Shown here in pieces: positions 55,175 through 64,000 of a stretch of 64,000 bases of DNA (its first letter is position 1; every line of letters starts with the position of its first letter). Position numbers and translations under genes: made by a program. The notes beneath the pieces were generated by a model that was not told the origin of the DNA, ran no database searches, and saw nothing but the letters and a program-made list of their open reading frames with translations. Source of the DNA: an uncultured Flavobacteriales bacterium (GTDB taxonomy: Bacteria; Bacteroidota; Bacteroidia; Flavobacteriales_F; PHOS-HE28); assembly GCA_937872175.1 (NCBI GenBank), contig CALMPI010000017.1:283177-347176 (forward strand), read 5' to 3'.

Positions 55175-55855
55175 ATGCGCAAGCCGCACCCGATCACCCT
55201 CGTTCCCGCCCTGCTCGCCGCGGCCCTGCTGCCGTCGTGCGGAGGCGACCCCAACAGCCCCGGCATCGAGTACATGCCCGACATGTACCGCAGCCCGGCC
55301 GTGGAGGCCTATGTCGACCCCGGTCAGGACCCCTATTACGTGGGCAACGAGAAGGCCGCGACCCAGCGCTCCACGCAGAGCGCCCGTCTGCCGGTGGCCG
55401 GCACGGTGCCCTTCAGCATGGATCCGGCCAAGGCGGCGTTCAACTTCCCGTACCCGTACCCGGGCACGCCCGAGGGGTATGAGCAGGCCGGCCTGGAACT
55501 GAAGTGCCCCCTGCCCATGACGCAGGCCGTGGTGGACCAGGGCAAGGTGGTGTACGACAAGTTCTGCCAGCACTGCCATGGCGCCAAGGGCGAGGGCGAC
55601 GGCAGCGTGGTGAAGAACGGCAACTACCCGCAGCCGCCCAGCTACACCGCCGCGCTGAAGGACCTGCCCGAAGGCAAGATCTTCCACAGCCTGGTGTATG
55701 GCAAGAACGTGGCCATGGGCAGCCATGCCGGTCAGTTGAACAAGGAGGAGCGCTGGCAGGTGACGCGCTACGTGCAGTTCCTGCAGAACGGAGGTAAGCT
55801 CTGGCGGGATGCCCCTGTCGCGGCCGACACGACCGCCGTACCCGCCCTCAAGTGA
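55175..55855 (+). CDS. actE: ActE: mono-heme cytochrome c lipoprotein subunit of ACIII
   Basis: A 226-residue lipoprotein, lipobox LLPSC with Cys22. A linker is followed by a cytochrome c domain: CQHCHGAKGEGDGSV near residues 130-144 and a likely axial Met in KNVAMGSHAG (near 186). NKEERWQVTRYVQFLQ is the terminal helix. It is the electron exit subunit toward the terminal oxidase or a soluble cytochrome c. Its stop overlaps a possible GTG start of actF. Confidence 0.94.
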   Translation: MRKPHPITLVPALLAAALLPSCGGDPNSPGIEYMPDMYRSPAVEAYVDPGQDPYYVGNEKAATQRSTQSARLPVAGTVPFSMDPAKAAFNFPYPYPGTPEGYEQAGLELKCPLPMTQAVVDQGKVVYDKFCQHCHGAKGEGDGSVVKNGNYPQPPSYTAALKDLPEGKIFHSLVYGKNVAMGSHAGQLNKEERWQVTRYVQFLQNGGKLWRDAPVAADTTAVPALK

Positions 55856-55878
55856 ACCCGGACGAACACGGATCAGCG

Positions 55879-57087
<1,209 letters not shown>

Positions 57088-57129
57088 CGAACAAACACCC
57101 GCCCCTGAGGGTATTCCAATAGGCGAACG

Positions 57130-58413
57130 ATGACGAAGCTGCTGATCCTCCTGGTGCTGGTGCTGGCCATCCTGGCTGTGGCCCAGCTGGCGCGGGTCTA
57201 TGAACTGACCTCCAAGCTGCGCGGCAAACGGGAGGAGGACATCTCCCCGGCCGACAACCGCATGAACGCCACGCTGTGGTACGTGTTCATGCTGGCGTAT
57301 TACGGCTTCTTCTTCTGGCTGATGTGGGCCTATGGCGACAAGATGCTGCCGGTGGCCGCCAGTGAGCATGGCGTGGCCCTCGATGCCCTGCTGAACTTCA
57401 ACTGGCTGATCCTCTTCATCGTCTTCTTCATCACCAACACCCTGCTGTTCTGGTTCGCCGGCAAGTACGCCTACCGCGCTGACCGCCGGGCCCATTACTA
57501 CGCCCACAACAACAAGCTGGAGCTGATCTGGACGATCGTGCCGGCGGCCTTCCTGGCGGTGATCATCATCTTCGGCCTGCGCACCTGGCAGGACATCACC
57601 GGTCCGGCCTCGCCCGATGCGCTGCAGGTGGAGCTGTACGCCAAGCAGTTCGACTGGACCGCCCGCTACCCCGGTGAGGACGGCATGCTGGGGGCCACGG
57701 ACTTCCGCCTGATCAACGGGGACAACCCGCTGGGCATCGTCACCAAGGAGAGCATCGCCAAGCAGCTCGCCGAATTGGCGGCGGACAAGGCCGAGCTGGA
57801 CTCCACCCTGCACCATGCCATCCTGCCCGACGCGAAGGTGGACGAGCTGCATGCGGCGATCGCCAAGATCGAGCGCCAGGCCGGCCGCATCGTGAACCTG
57901 CGCACCATGATGGAACAGGACATCGCCGAGAAAGGGGATGCCAGTACCTACCTTCATGGGGCGGACGATGTGGTGATCAAGGAGTTCCACCTGCCGCTGC
58001 GCAAGGAGGTGAACCTGCTGATCCGCAGCCGCGATGTGATCCACAGCGCCTACATCCCGCACATGCGGGCCCAGATGAACGCCGTACCGGGCATGACGAC
58101 CACCTTCAAGATGGTGCCCACGATCAGCACCGACAGCATGCGCCTGGTGATGAAGGACGAGGCCTTCGACTTCATCCTGCTGTGCAACAAGATCTGCGGC
58201 GCCAGCCACTACAACATGCAGATGCCGCTGGTGGTGGAGGAGCAGGGCACCTATGACGCCTGGTACGCCGAGGCGCGCAAGAAGCCCTTCCAAGCCCCGC
58301 CGATGGCGGCCACCCCCGCGGCCCCCGCCGCTGCGGCGCCTGCCGACAGCACGGCCGCCCCGGCGGACAGCACCGCCGCCCCGGCCTCCGCCACCGCCGC
58401 CCTGAAGCCCTGA
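57130..58413 (+). CDS. coxB: Cytochrome c oxidase subunit II
   Basis: A 427-residue membrane protein with two helices in the usual place (about 48-70 and 90-115), preceded by an extra N-terminal helix (LLILLVLVLAILAVAQ). The C-terminal cupredoxin domain has the CuA site: IHSAYIPHMRAQ and CNKICGASHYNM (Cys-x3-Cys-x3-His-x2-Met, near 351-362). A large insert (about 200-275, charged helix) splits the domain. The tail is Ala/Pro-rich with a PADSTAAPADSTAAP repeat. No heme is attached, so it is not a caa3-type subunit. It accepts electrons from ActE or a cytochrome c. Confidence 0.95.
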   Translation: MTKLLILLVLVLAILAVAQLARVYELTSKLRGKREEDISPADNRMNATLWYVFMLAYYGFFFWLMWAYGDKMLPVAASEHGVALDALLNFNWLILFIVFFITNTLLFWFAGKYAYRADRRAHYYAHNNKLELIWTIVPAAFLAVIIIFGLRTWQDITGPASPDALQVELYAKQFDWTARYPGEDGMLGATDFRLINGDNPLGIVTKESIAKQLAELAADKAELDSTLHHAILPDAKVDELHAAIAKIERQAGRIVNLRTMMEQDIAEKGDASTYLHGADDVVIKEFHLPLRKEVNLLIRSRDVIHSAYIPHMRAQMNAVPGMTTTFKMVPTISTDSMRLVMKDEAFDFILLCNKICGASHYNMQMPLVVEEQGTYDAWYAEARKKPFQAPPMAATPAAPAAAAPADSTAAPADSTAAPASATAALKP

Positions 58414-58432
58414 ACCGACGACCCGACGAACC

Positions 58433-60241
58433 ATGGGATCCGTAGCCACCGCCCCCCACGCCCACGCCGGGCACGCGCACCACGCGCATCATCACCACGA
58501 GGAGAGCTTCGTGTCGAAGTACATCTTCTCGCAGGACCACAAGATGATCAGCAAGCAGTTCCTGATCACGGCCATCGTGATGGCGGTGGTGGCGGTGATC
58601 ATGAGCCTGATCTTCCGCCTGCAGCTGGCCTGGCCGGGCGAAAGCTTCGCCTTCAGCAGCTTCTTCCTGGGCGAGAAGTGGGCGCCGAACGGCGTGCTGG
58701 ACCCCAACATGTACTTGGGCCTGGTCACCATCCACGGCACCATCATGGTGTTCTTCGTGCTCACAGGCGGTCTCAGCGGCACCTTCAGCAACCTGCTGAT
58801 CCCCCTGCAGGTGGGCGCGCGCGACATGGCCAGCGGCTTCCTGAACATGCTGAGCTACTGGTTCTTCTTCCTGAGCAGCGTGCTGATGCTGGCTTCGCTG
58901 TACGTGGAAGGTGGCCCCGCCAGTGCGGGTTGGACGGTGTATCCCCCGCTGAGCGCGCTGCCGCAGTCGATCCCCGGATCGGGCGCGGGCATGACGCTGT
59001 GGCTGGTGAGCATGGCCATCTTCATCGCCAGCGCGCTGCTGGGCGGCCTCAACTACGTGGTGACCGTGCTGAACCTGCGCACCAAGGGCATGAAGATGAC
59101 CCGCCTGCCGCTGACCATCTGGGCCTTCTTCGTGACGGCCGTGCTGGGCATCCTGAGCTTCCCGGTGCTGCTGAGCGCGGCGCTGCTGCTGCTGATGGAC
59201 CGCAGCCTGGGCACCAGCTTCTACCTCAGCGAGATCCACGTGGCCGGTGAGGCGCTGGACCACGTGGGCGGCAGCCCCATCCTGTTCCAGCACCTGTTCT
59301 GGTTCCTGGGCCACCCGGAGGTGTACATCGTGCTGCTGCCGGCGCTGGGCATCACCTCGGAGGTGATCGCCACCAACGCGCGCAAACCCATCTTCGGCTA
59401 CCGCGCCATGATCGGGTCCATCCTGGCGATCGGCTTCCTGAGCTTCATCGTGTGGGGCCACCACATGTTCCTCACGGGCATGAACCCCTTCCTGGGCTCG
59501 GTGTTCGTGTTCACCACGCTGCTGATCGCCATCCCCAGTGCGGTGAAGGTGTTCAACTACCTCACCACCCTGTGGCGCGGCAACCTGGTGATGAGCCCGG
59601 CCATGCTGTTCAGCATCGGTCTGGTGGCCACCTTCATCGCCGGCGGCCTCACGGGCATCATCCTGGCGGACAGTGCGCTGGACATCAACGTGCACGACAC
59701 CTACTTCGTGGTGGCGCACTTCCACATCGTGATGGGCATGAGCGCCATCTTCGGCATGTTCGCCGGCATCTACCACTGGTTCCCCAAGATGTACGGGAAG
59801 ATGATGAACACCAAGCTGGGCTACGCCCACTTCTGGCTCACCTTCGTGGCGGCCTTCGGGGTGTTCTTCCCCATGCACTTCATCGGCCTGGCCGGGGCCC
59901 CGCGCCGCTACTACAGCTACACGGAGTTCCCGATGTTCAACGGGGTGGTGGACCTCAACGTGCTGGTGACCATCTTCGCCATCCTGGGTGCGCTGGCGCA
60001 GATCCTCTTCCTCTACAACTTCTTCTACAGCGTGTTCCGCGGCCCCAAGGCGGTGCAGAACCCCTGGAAAGGCACGACGCTGGAGTGGACCACGCCGGTG
60101 GAGCACATCCACGGCAACTGGCCCGGCGCCATCCCCACGGTGCACCGCTGGCCCTACGACTACAGCAAGCCGGGCAAGGCGGAGGACTTCGTGCCGCAGA
60201 CCGTGCCGCTGGAGCACGGCGAGGAGGAGGAGCACGGCTGA
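58433..60241 (+). CDS. coxA: Cytochrome c oxidase subunit I
   Basis: A 602-residue heme-copper oxidase subunit I with about twelve helices. The ligand motifs are GLVTIHGTIMVFFVLTG, HLFWFLGHPEVYIVLLP (CuB His and Glu), VWGHHMFLTGMN, and HDTYFVVAHFHIVMG (heme a/a3 ligands). It reduces O2 to water and pumps protons. The N-terminus is unusually rich in histidine (PHAHAGHAHHAHHHHEE, residues 8-24). No subunit III (coxC) follows; the operon ends with a strong terminator. Confidence 0.97.
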   Translation: MGSVATAPHAHAGHAHHAHHHHEESFVSKYIFSQDHKMISKQFLITAIVMAVVAVIMSLIFRLQLAWPGESFAFSSFFLGEKWAPNGVLDPNMYLGLVTIHGTIMVFFVLTGGLSGTFSNLLIPLQVGARDMASGFLNMLSYWFFFLSSVLMLASLYVEGGPASAGWTVYPPLSALPQSIPGSGAGMTLWLVSMAIFIASALLGGLNYVVTVLNLRTKGMKMTRLPLTIWAFFVTAVLGILSFPVLLSAALLLLMDRSLGTSFYLSEIHVAGEALDHVGGSPILFQHLFWFLGHPEVYIVLLPALGITSEVIATNARKPIFGYRAMIGSILAIGFLSFIVWGHHMFLTGMNPFLGSVFVFTTLLIAIPSAVKVFNYLTTLWRGNLVMSPAMLFSIGLVATFIAGGLTGIILADSALDINVHDTYFVVAHFHIVMGMSAIFGMFAGIYHWFPKMYGKMMNTKLGYAHFWLTFVAAFGVFFPMHFIGLAGAPRRYYSYTEFPMFNGVVDLNVLVTIFAILGALAQILFLYNFFYSVFRGPKAVQNPWKGTTLEWTTPVEHIHGNWPGAIPTVHRWPYDYSKPGKAEDFVPQTVPLEHGEEEEHG

Positions 60242-60260
60242 TCCGGCCGGTGATCGCTTG

Positions 60261-60300
60261 GGAATGTCCGCACCTTTGGTGGCGGACATTCCGCTTTTTT
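60261..60300 (+). terminator. Terminator of the act-cox operon
   Basis: GGAATGTCCG pairs with CGGACATTCC (with a small inner CACC/GGTG stem) and is followed by gctttttt. It ends the eight-gene respiratory operon. The ATG of the next gene lies six bases downstream, and the loop contains CACCTTTG, a promoter-like string. Confidence 0.9.
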
Positions 60301-60306
60301 GGCCCG

Positions 60307-60933
60307 ATGCGCGCGCGGATCCTGCCTCTGCTCCTGCTCCTGCCCCTGGCGGCACCGGCGCAGCTGCTGGACAGCCTGGGCCACTTCCTGCACCTGCGGC
60401 CACGGTGGAACCTGGGCGTGGACACGCGGGGCTCCTTCATCAGCAACCGGGGGGTGACCGTGGCGGGCGTGCGCGTGGGGCTGGAGCACGGCGGGCGCCT
60501 GCGCTACGGGCTGGGCTATCAGTTCCTGCTGACGCAGGTGGAGCAGGACCGGGCCGTGTGGGAGGCGGGTGCCGAGCGGGTGGTGCCGACGCGACTTCGC
60601 CTGGGCTACGTGGCCCCCTACTTCAGCTACACCTTCCTGCAGCGCCGCCGCTGGTCCATGGCGATCCCTGTGCAGGTGGGGGTGGGGCGCGGGTCCCTGA
60701 TGTTCGAGGACCTGGCCGGCGACCGCCAGGCGCTGCAACGCACCACGCTGTGGGTGTACGAGCCGCTGATGACGGTGCAGTACCGGTTCTGGCGCTATGC
60801 GGCCTTCCAGCTGGGCTGGGGCTACCGCCTGGTGGCCCGCAGCAAGGGCCTGGACGAGCAGCTGACGGCGCCGATCTACCAGCTGGGCCTGCGGCTCTTC
60901 ACGCGGGAGGTGATGGAGGACCTGCGGCGGTGA
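60307..60933 (+). CDS. Exported outer-membrane beta-barrel-like protein
   Basis: A 208-residue protein with signal peptide MRARILPLLLLLPLAAPAQ. Its strands (LGVDTRGSFISNRGVTVAGVRVGLEHGGRLRYGLGYQFLLTQ, LGYVAPYFSYTFL, WSMAIPVQVGVGRGSLMF, LMTVQYRFWRYAAFQLGWGYRLV) alternate in barrel style. It may be an 8- to 10-strand porin-like protein. Start at 60307 fits the signal peptide, but puts the ATG just behind the terminator stem, so its promoter is probably the CACCTTTG string in that loop or lies elsewhere. Function unknown. Confidence 0.8.
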   Translation: MRARILPLLLLLPLAAPAQLLDSLGHFLHLRPRWNLGVDTRGSFISNRGVTVAGVRVGLEHGGRLRYGLGYQFLLTQVEQDRAVWEAGAERVVPTRLRLGYVAPYFSYTFLQRRRWSMAIPVQVGVGRGSLMFEDLAGDRQALQRTTLWVYEPLMTVQYRFWRYAAFQLGWGYRLVARSKGLDEQLTAPIYQLGLRLFTREVMEDLRR

Positions 60934-61010
60934 GGGAGGCTGGCGAAGGAGGAAGGAACAAGGAGGTAGAGCCAGGAAGGTCGCCACCGGCAGAGGGTTC
61001 GGCGAACAAA

Positions 61011-61074
61011 GTCGGGAGTCCTTGAAGTAGGGAGTCCTCTGAGTCGGGAGTCTACTGAGTCTGTAGTCTGATGA
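61011..61074. repeat. 16-bp tandem repeat, four degenerate copies
   Basis: Units GTCGGGAGTCCTTGAA, GTAGGGAGTCCTCTGA, GTCGGGAGTCTACTGA and GTCTGTAGTCTGATGA follow each other without gaps; a fifth begins with GTCG. Confidence 0.85.
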
Positions 61075-61197
61075 GTCGTCCGAGAACGCCTGCGCTGAAG
61101 CTTCGGCGAACATCGCCGGGAGGCTGAGGCGATCTGACGGCAGCGGTGGATACGAACTCACGCGGAGGGCGCAGAGGACGCAGCGCACTTCCTGATC

Positions 61198-61330
61198 ACC
61201 GTCACTGCGAGGCGCTGCGATGGAGTGGTGGGTGGGGCGCCGTGGCAGTCTCCCTGGATCGGGATCTGATCTCTTCCGGGGAGATCGCTTCGGCGGCAAA
61301 TGCCCGCCTCGCGATGACGTGTTGGGTGGA
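61198..61330. repeat. Dispersed GTCACTGCGAG / CAGTCTCCCTGG repeat
   Basis: ACCGTCACTGCGAGGCGCTG..., GCCGTGGCAGTCTCCCTGG, GGGGAGATCGCTTCGGCGGC and CTCGCGATGACGTGTTGGG: same order and ends as the element at 17061-17180, about 44 kb away. Confidence 0.75.
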
Positions 61331-61347
61331 GCGCGGATCATTTCCTG

Positions 61348-61412
61348 ACCGTCACTGCGAGGCGCTGCGATGGGCCGGTGGGTGGAGCGCCGTGGCAGTC
61401 TCCCTGGAGATG
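61348..61412. repeat. Dispersed GTCACTGCGAG repeat, 5' part only
   Basis: CTGACCGTCACTGCGAGGCG through GCAGTCTCCCTGGAGATGGG. The 3' half is missing where it joins the reading frame of the next T9SS gene. Confidence 0.7.
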
Positions 61413-61500
61413 GGCTGGACCGCGACGAGAGAGCTCGTATGTACGCGTGCAATACCGACCCGATGCGCAGCCCGACCGAACGACCTACCTTGGTTGTGCC

Positions 61501-62193
61501 GTGCTGTACCCGAACCCTGCGACCGCACTGATGGCCGGGCTGCTGGCGATGCCGGCGCCCGCCGCGACCGTACTGGAGCACGAGACCCTGGACAGCCTGT
61601 TGGAGGTGTTGGAGGAGGGTGCGGAGCTGCAGCGCTGGGTGCCGTACTACCTGGCCATGGGCGACCTGGCGGCTGCGGACTCGGTGATCCAACTGCTCGT
61701 GGATGCAGAGGGTGGCGACCCCAGCCTGACCACCCAATTGTACCAATTGCGGTTAAGCGTGCTATCGGGCCTGAACCAGCAGGACCCCGCGTATGTGACG
61801 TGGTTGCGGGAGCTGATCGAAGCCGATCCCTATGGTGCCATGGCCCCCAAGGCGCTGCTGCGCCACGTGACCCGGGAGCCCTACATGCGGTGCCCGTGGA
61901 AGTTGAATGACGACCTGCCGGGGATAAGGAGCATGGAGACTGGCCAAAGGCTGGAACCGCCGCCACTCCGGATGCACCCGAACCCTGGGAACGGAGACTT
62001 CACGATCACGCTGCCGGGCGACCTGACCGTGACGCAGTGCGCCTTGTGGACGACCGACGGCCGGCGAGTGGCTGTGCGCTACAGCGCAGGCCGACTGGAT
62101 GCCACGGGAGCGGCCCCGGGCACCTACATCGCCGATCTGGTGCTGAGCGACGGACACCGTGAACAGCAGCGCGTGGTGATCCTGCCCCAATGA
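61501..62193 (+). CDS. T9SS type A sorting-domain protein, N-terminus probably lost
   Basis: A fragment of about 230 residues (GTG 61501 or ATG 61531 as start; the open frame continues to 61378 through repeat DNA). It contains a helical region (HETLDSLLEVLEEGAELQRWVPYYLAMGDLAAADSVIQLLVDA) and a C-terminal sorting domain (MHPNPGNGDFTITLPGDL... QQRVVILPQ). There is no signal peptide, although T9SS cargo needs one. The region before the fragment is a repeat element. I infer that this is the 3' end of a much larger secreted protein whose 5' part was deleted. Its stop overlaps the next T9SS gene's ATG, so translation of the pair may still be coupled. Confidence 0.6.
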   Translation: MLYPNPATALMAGLLAMPAPAATVLEHETLDSLLEVLEEGAELQRWVPYYLAMGDLAAADSVIQLLVDAEGGDPSLTTQLYQLRLSVLSGLNQQDPAYVTWLRELIEADPYGAMAPKALLRHVTREPYMRCPWKLNDDLPGIRSMETGQRLEPPPLRMHPNPGNGDFTITLPGDLTVTQCALWTTDGRRVAVRYSAGRLDATGAAPGTYIADLVLSDGHREQQRVVILPQ

Positions 62194-63671
62194 AACACCG
62201 GACCCTGACGACAGTGCTGGCCCTGGCCCTGTGGGCCACCGCGTTGGCTCAGACCCAGCGTTGGATGCGGACGTACGAAGGAAGTGGTGCTGGAAGCACG
62301 GACGTGCAAGGAAGTGTGGTGCTATTTGACGACACCACTTACCGAGCCTTGATGATCTGGAATGCAGCCGGAACGGGCTACCTCAAGGCACAAGGGATCG
62401 GATCGGCCGGAGACACCTTGCACACACGAACAGTACTATTCCCTGGAACGGCGTTCGGCACGGGTCGAGGCCTGGAGAGTGCTGGAGAGGGTGATTGGTA
62501 TTGGGCAGGTAGGCAAGCCAACGGCGGAACAACTGGTGATGATGCCGTTCTGGTCCGGTTGAGCAGCTTGGGCGACACCCTATGGACCCGGCGCGTTGGT
62601 TGGACGGATTATGATGCCTTCTTCGCTTTGTGCCTCACCGCTGATGGCGGTAGTTGCGCAGCGGGCCTTTCGGTTCAGACCTCCCATCAGTTCCTGCTGG
62701 CCCGCTTTGATGGAGCTGGGGATACCCTCTGGACCCGGCGATTGGGGGATGCGCAACGGGCAGAGTCTTGCTACAGCATCGACACCACGCTGGACGGCGG
62801 CTTCATCCTCGCGGGCTACAAGGTGCAGAGCGGCGGGCAGTACGACCTGCACGTGATGAAGACGAACACCAACGGGCAGTTGCAGTGGCAGCGGAGCTAT
62901 GGCAGCCCGTGGAGCGACAACATCGGCTTCGCCACCGTGCTGCGCAACGGGCGCATCGCCCTGGCAGGCGGCGAACGGGTGAGCAGCGGATCTAACATTC
63001 GCCCCGTGCTGTACCTGCTGGAGGCCAATGGCGATGAGGTGTGGTCCGTGCCGGACCCGGACCCGCCCTGGTTCGGCGTGTACTTCGCCAAGCCCATTGA
63101 GATGGACAACGGCGACCTGGTGGTGAGCGGCGGGCAGACCTTGAACGGGGTGCAGGTGGGCATGCTATCGCGGTTGGACAGCACGGGCAGCCTGTTGTGG
63201 AAGCGCTACTACCAGACCACGGACCTGCCCAACTACACCTACGATGTGCGCCGCACGCTGGACGGGGGCTTCATTTTGGCGGGGACGGCCTTTGACAGCG
63301 CGCTGGTGAGCCAGGACGCATGGCTGGTGAAGGTGGACAGCTTCGGGTGCCTGGTGCCGGGCTGCCAGGTGTTCGACGCGGTGCTGGAGCAGGTGACGGA
63401 CCTGCGGGATGCGCTGCGGCTGTGGCCCAACCCCGTTCCGGCGCAGGGGCAGCTGCACGTGGCGATCGACCTTCCAGCGGGATTTGCACCGCGCGGTCCG
63501 CTTCGCCTGGCGCTGACGGACGCGGCGGGGCGGCTGGTGCAGGAGCATGCGGTACCGGGCGGTGTTTTAGCGTTCAGCTTTCCTGTTGCCGCACTGCCCT
63601 CCGGGCTCTACCATGTGCATCTGCTGGACGGGTCGCGGTGGCTGAGCGGGGGGAAGGTGGTGGTGGAGTGA
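62190..63671 (+). CDS. T9SS type A cargo protein with SBBP/WD-like repeats
   Basis: A 493-residue secreted protein. Signal peptide MKHRTLTTVLALALWATALAQ. The body has repeated units (DTLWTRRVG, DTLWTRRLGDAQ, TLDGGFILAGY, LLWKRYYQTT, TLDGGFILAGTAF) of the kind in bacterial propeller or T9SS-repeat proteins. The C-terminal type A domain begins near 410 (LRLWPNPVPAQGQL) and ends SGGKVVVE. Function unknown; surface binding likely. It follows the truncated T9SS gene with a four-base overlap (ATGA). Confidence 0.88.
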   Translation: MKHRTLTTVLALALWATALAQTQRWMRTYEGSGAGSTDVQGSVVLFDDTTYRALMIWNAAGTGYLKAQGIGSAGDTLHTRTVLFPGTAFGTGRGLESAGEGDWYWAGRQANGGTTGDDAVLVRLSSLGDTLWTRRVGWTDYDAFFALCLTADGGSCAAGLSVQTSHQFLLARFDGAGDTLWTRRLGDAQRAESCYSIDTTLDGGFILAGYKVQSGGQYDLHVMKTNTNGQLQWQRSYGSPWSDNIGFATVLRNGRIALAGGERVSSGSNIRPVLYLLEANGDEVWSVPDPDPPWFGVYFAKPIEMDNGDLVVSGGQTLNGVQVGMLSRLDSTGSLLWKRYYQTTDLPNYTYDVRRTLDGGFILAGTAFDSALVSQDAWLVKVDSFGCLVPGCQVFDAVLEQVTDLRDALRLWPNPVPAQGQLHVAIDLPAGFAPRGPLRLALTDAAGRLVQEHAVPGGVLAFSFPVAALPSGLYHVHLLDGSRWLSGGKVVVE

Positions 63672-64000
63672 GGGAGGAAAAGCGGAAAGCGGAAAGCTGA
63701 AAGCTGAAAGAAGAGACGACCTGACGGCGATAGTGGGCTCGGCCTCCAGCCTCCAGCTTCCGGCCACCGGCTTCCGGCTTCCGGCCTCCAGCTGCCGAAC
63801 AGGACCGTGGGATGAGGCGTGCAGGAAGGAAGAAGGAAGAAGGGGGAAGAGCCAGGAAGAAAGAAGGAAGCCTGCGGCAACCGGTAGCACGAGCAGCCCG
63901 GGGGATGCGTGGCGATCTCCCTGAGGTGGACGGGTACACGCTCTGATCAAGCCCCCTCCTGAGCAGCGATCGCTCGCTGCTCCCATCAAGGAGGGGCACG
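63672..64000. other. Gene-free repeat region at the right edge
   Basis: No gene is seen. Contents: four 7-bp repeats (AGCGGAA, AGCGGAA, AGCTGAA, AGCTGAA; about 63681-63708); CCTCCAGC/CTTCCGG-type pyrimidine repeats (63742-63795); purine-rich GGAAGAAGG stretches (63825-63872); a GCGTGGCGATCTCCCTG element end (63907-63923); and a partial copy of the 165-bp repeat (63948-64000) that runs off the window. Confidence 0.8.
63948..64000. repeat. Partial copy of the 165-bp repeat, cut by the window edge
   Basis: TCAAGCCCCCTCCTGAGCAG... TCAAGGAGGGGCACG matches the interior of the tandem unit at 17387-17439 almost exactly, 46.5 kb away. Confidence 0.85.

Larger units (their letters stand above)
60934..61500. 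other. Gene-free repeat island
   Basis: About 570 bases hold no convincing gene. Contents in order: purine-rich GGAAG stretches (60945-60980); a 16-bp tandem repeat (61011-61074); a TCACGCGGAGGGCGCAGAGG-type mini-repeat (61158-61186); and two copies of the GTCACTGCGAG / GGCAGTCTCCCTGG element (61198-61330, 61348-61412). Frames crossing it consist of repeat sequence. Confidence 0.8.

Noticed and set aside
57666..57900. Charged insert in CoxB as a possible frameshift or foreign domain
   Set aside because: The frame is continuous, the helix pattern is regular and the CuA motif downstream is intact, so it is a normal insertion.
61146..61910. Plus-strand frame across the repeat island, overlapping the truncated T9SS gene
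   Set aside because: Built from dispersed repeats and out of frame with the recognisable sorting domain.

Overview
The window is a GC-rich chromosomal segment from a member of the Bacteroidota, most likely a high-GC Flavobacteriales-type bacterium. Several independent signs support this. At least six proteins have a signal peptide and/or a C-terminal type IX secretion (T9SS) type A sorting domain. The respiratory chain contains Alternative Complex III. Promoter-like TAnnTTTG boxes replace E. coli-type -10 boxes, and clear Shine-Dalgarno sequences are largely absent. Other Bacteroidota-type genes include HU-CCDC81/SPOR, a DUF6089-like protein, BrxA-type bacilliredoxin and a KDO pathway enzyme for a Gram-negative outer membrane. 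I see no prophage, insertion sequence, CRISPR array, rRNA or plasmid gene.

Layout. 1-6.5 kb: partial M43 metalloprotease, cystathionine gamma-synthase/lyase, two T9SS cargo proteins. 6.6-10.2 kb: DMT transporter, the translationally overlapping yicC-gmk-nadD set, and convergent udk. 10.3-18.6 kb: two small conserved-looking proteins, an Omp28-like T9SS protein, recJ, a heme/copper-monooxygenase-like T9SS protein, tadA, a repeat-filled intergenic region, a DUF1801 protein and a bacilliredoxin. 18.6-25.3 kb (minus): a very large sortilin-propeller/PKD secreted protein, gdhA and dprA. 25.4-31.9 kb: TonB receptor, kdsB, HU-CCDC81/SPOR protein, a small operon (STAS-like protein, WD40-like protein, acyl-CoA thioesterase) and a lipoprotein cytochrome c. 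32-39.8 kb: GT9 glycosyltransferase, tatD, L-asparaginase, tRNA-Ser(GGA), dusB, a LolC-like permease, a small outer-membrane protein, a methyltransferase and rbfA. 39.8-46.2 kb: MsbA-like ABC exporter and the rimP-nusA-infB translation/transcription operon. 46.2-48.4 kb: an intergenic region with repeated palindromes, then a DUF6089-like and a SPOR protein. 48.6-60.2 kb: one long respiratory operon, actABCDEF-coxB-coxA. 60.3-64 kb: an outer-membrane protein, repeat islands, a T9SS protein that looks decapitated, and an intact T9SS protein.

How it works together. The act-cox operon encodes a quinol:cytochrome c oxidoreductase and the aa3-type oxidase it feeds, so the cell respires oxygen aerobically. 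rimP-nusA-infB, rbfA, tadA, dusB, tRNA-Ser and yicC cover ribosome and RNA maturation. kdsB, GT9, the MsbA-like exporter and the LolC-like permease serve envelope building. The T9SS cargo proteins are exported adhesins or enzymes.

The most notable items are: (i) a secreted protein carrying one c-type heme motif and all six copper-ligand positions expected of peptidylglycine-type monooxygenases; (ii) an ActA with six CXXCH motifs; (iii) a duplicated NDRD/IGG C-terminal module on the giant propeller protein; (iv) intergenic repeat islands, including a 165-bp tandem repeat with nested palindromes; (v) a 23-bp sequence with a 16-bp palindrome that occurs twice downstream of infB; (vi) a promoter box followed directly by an intrinsic terminator in the rimP leader; and (vii) promoter boxes so close to start codons that many mRNAs should be leaderless or nearly so. 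Nothing here is a clear new defence or mobile system.
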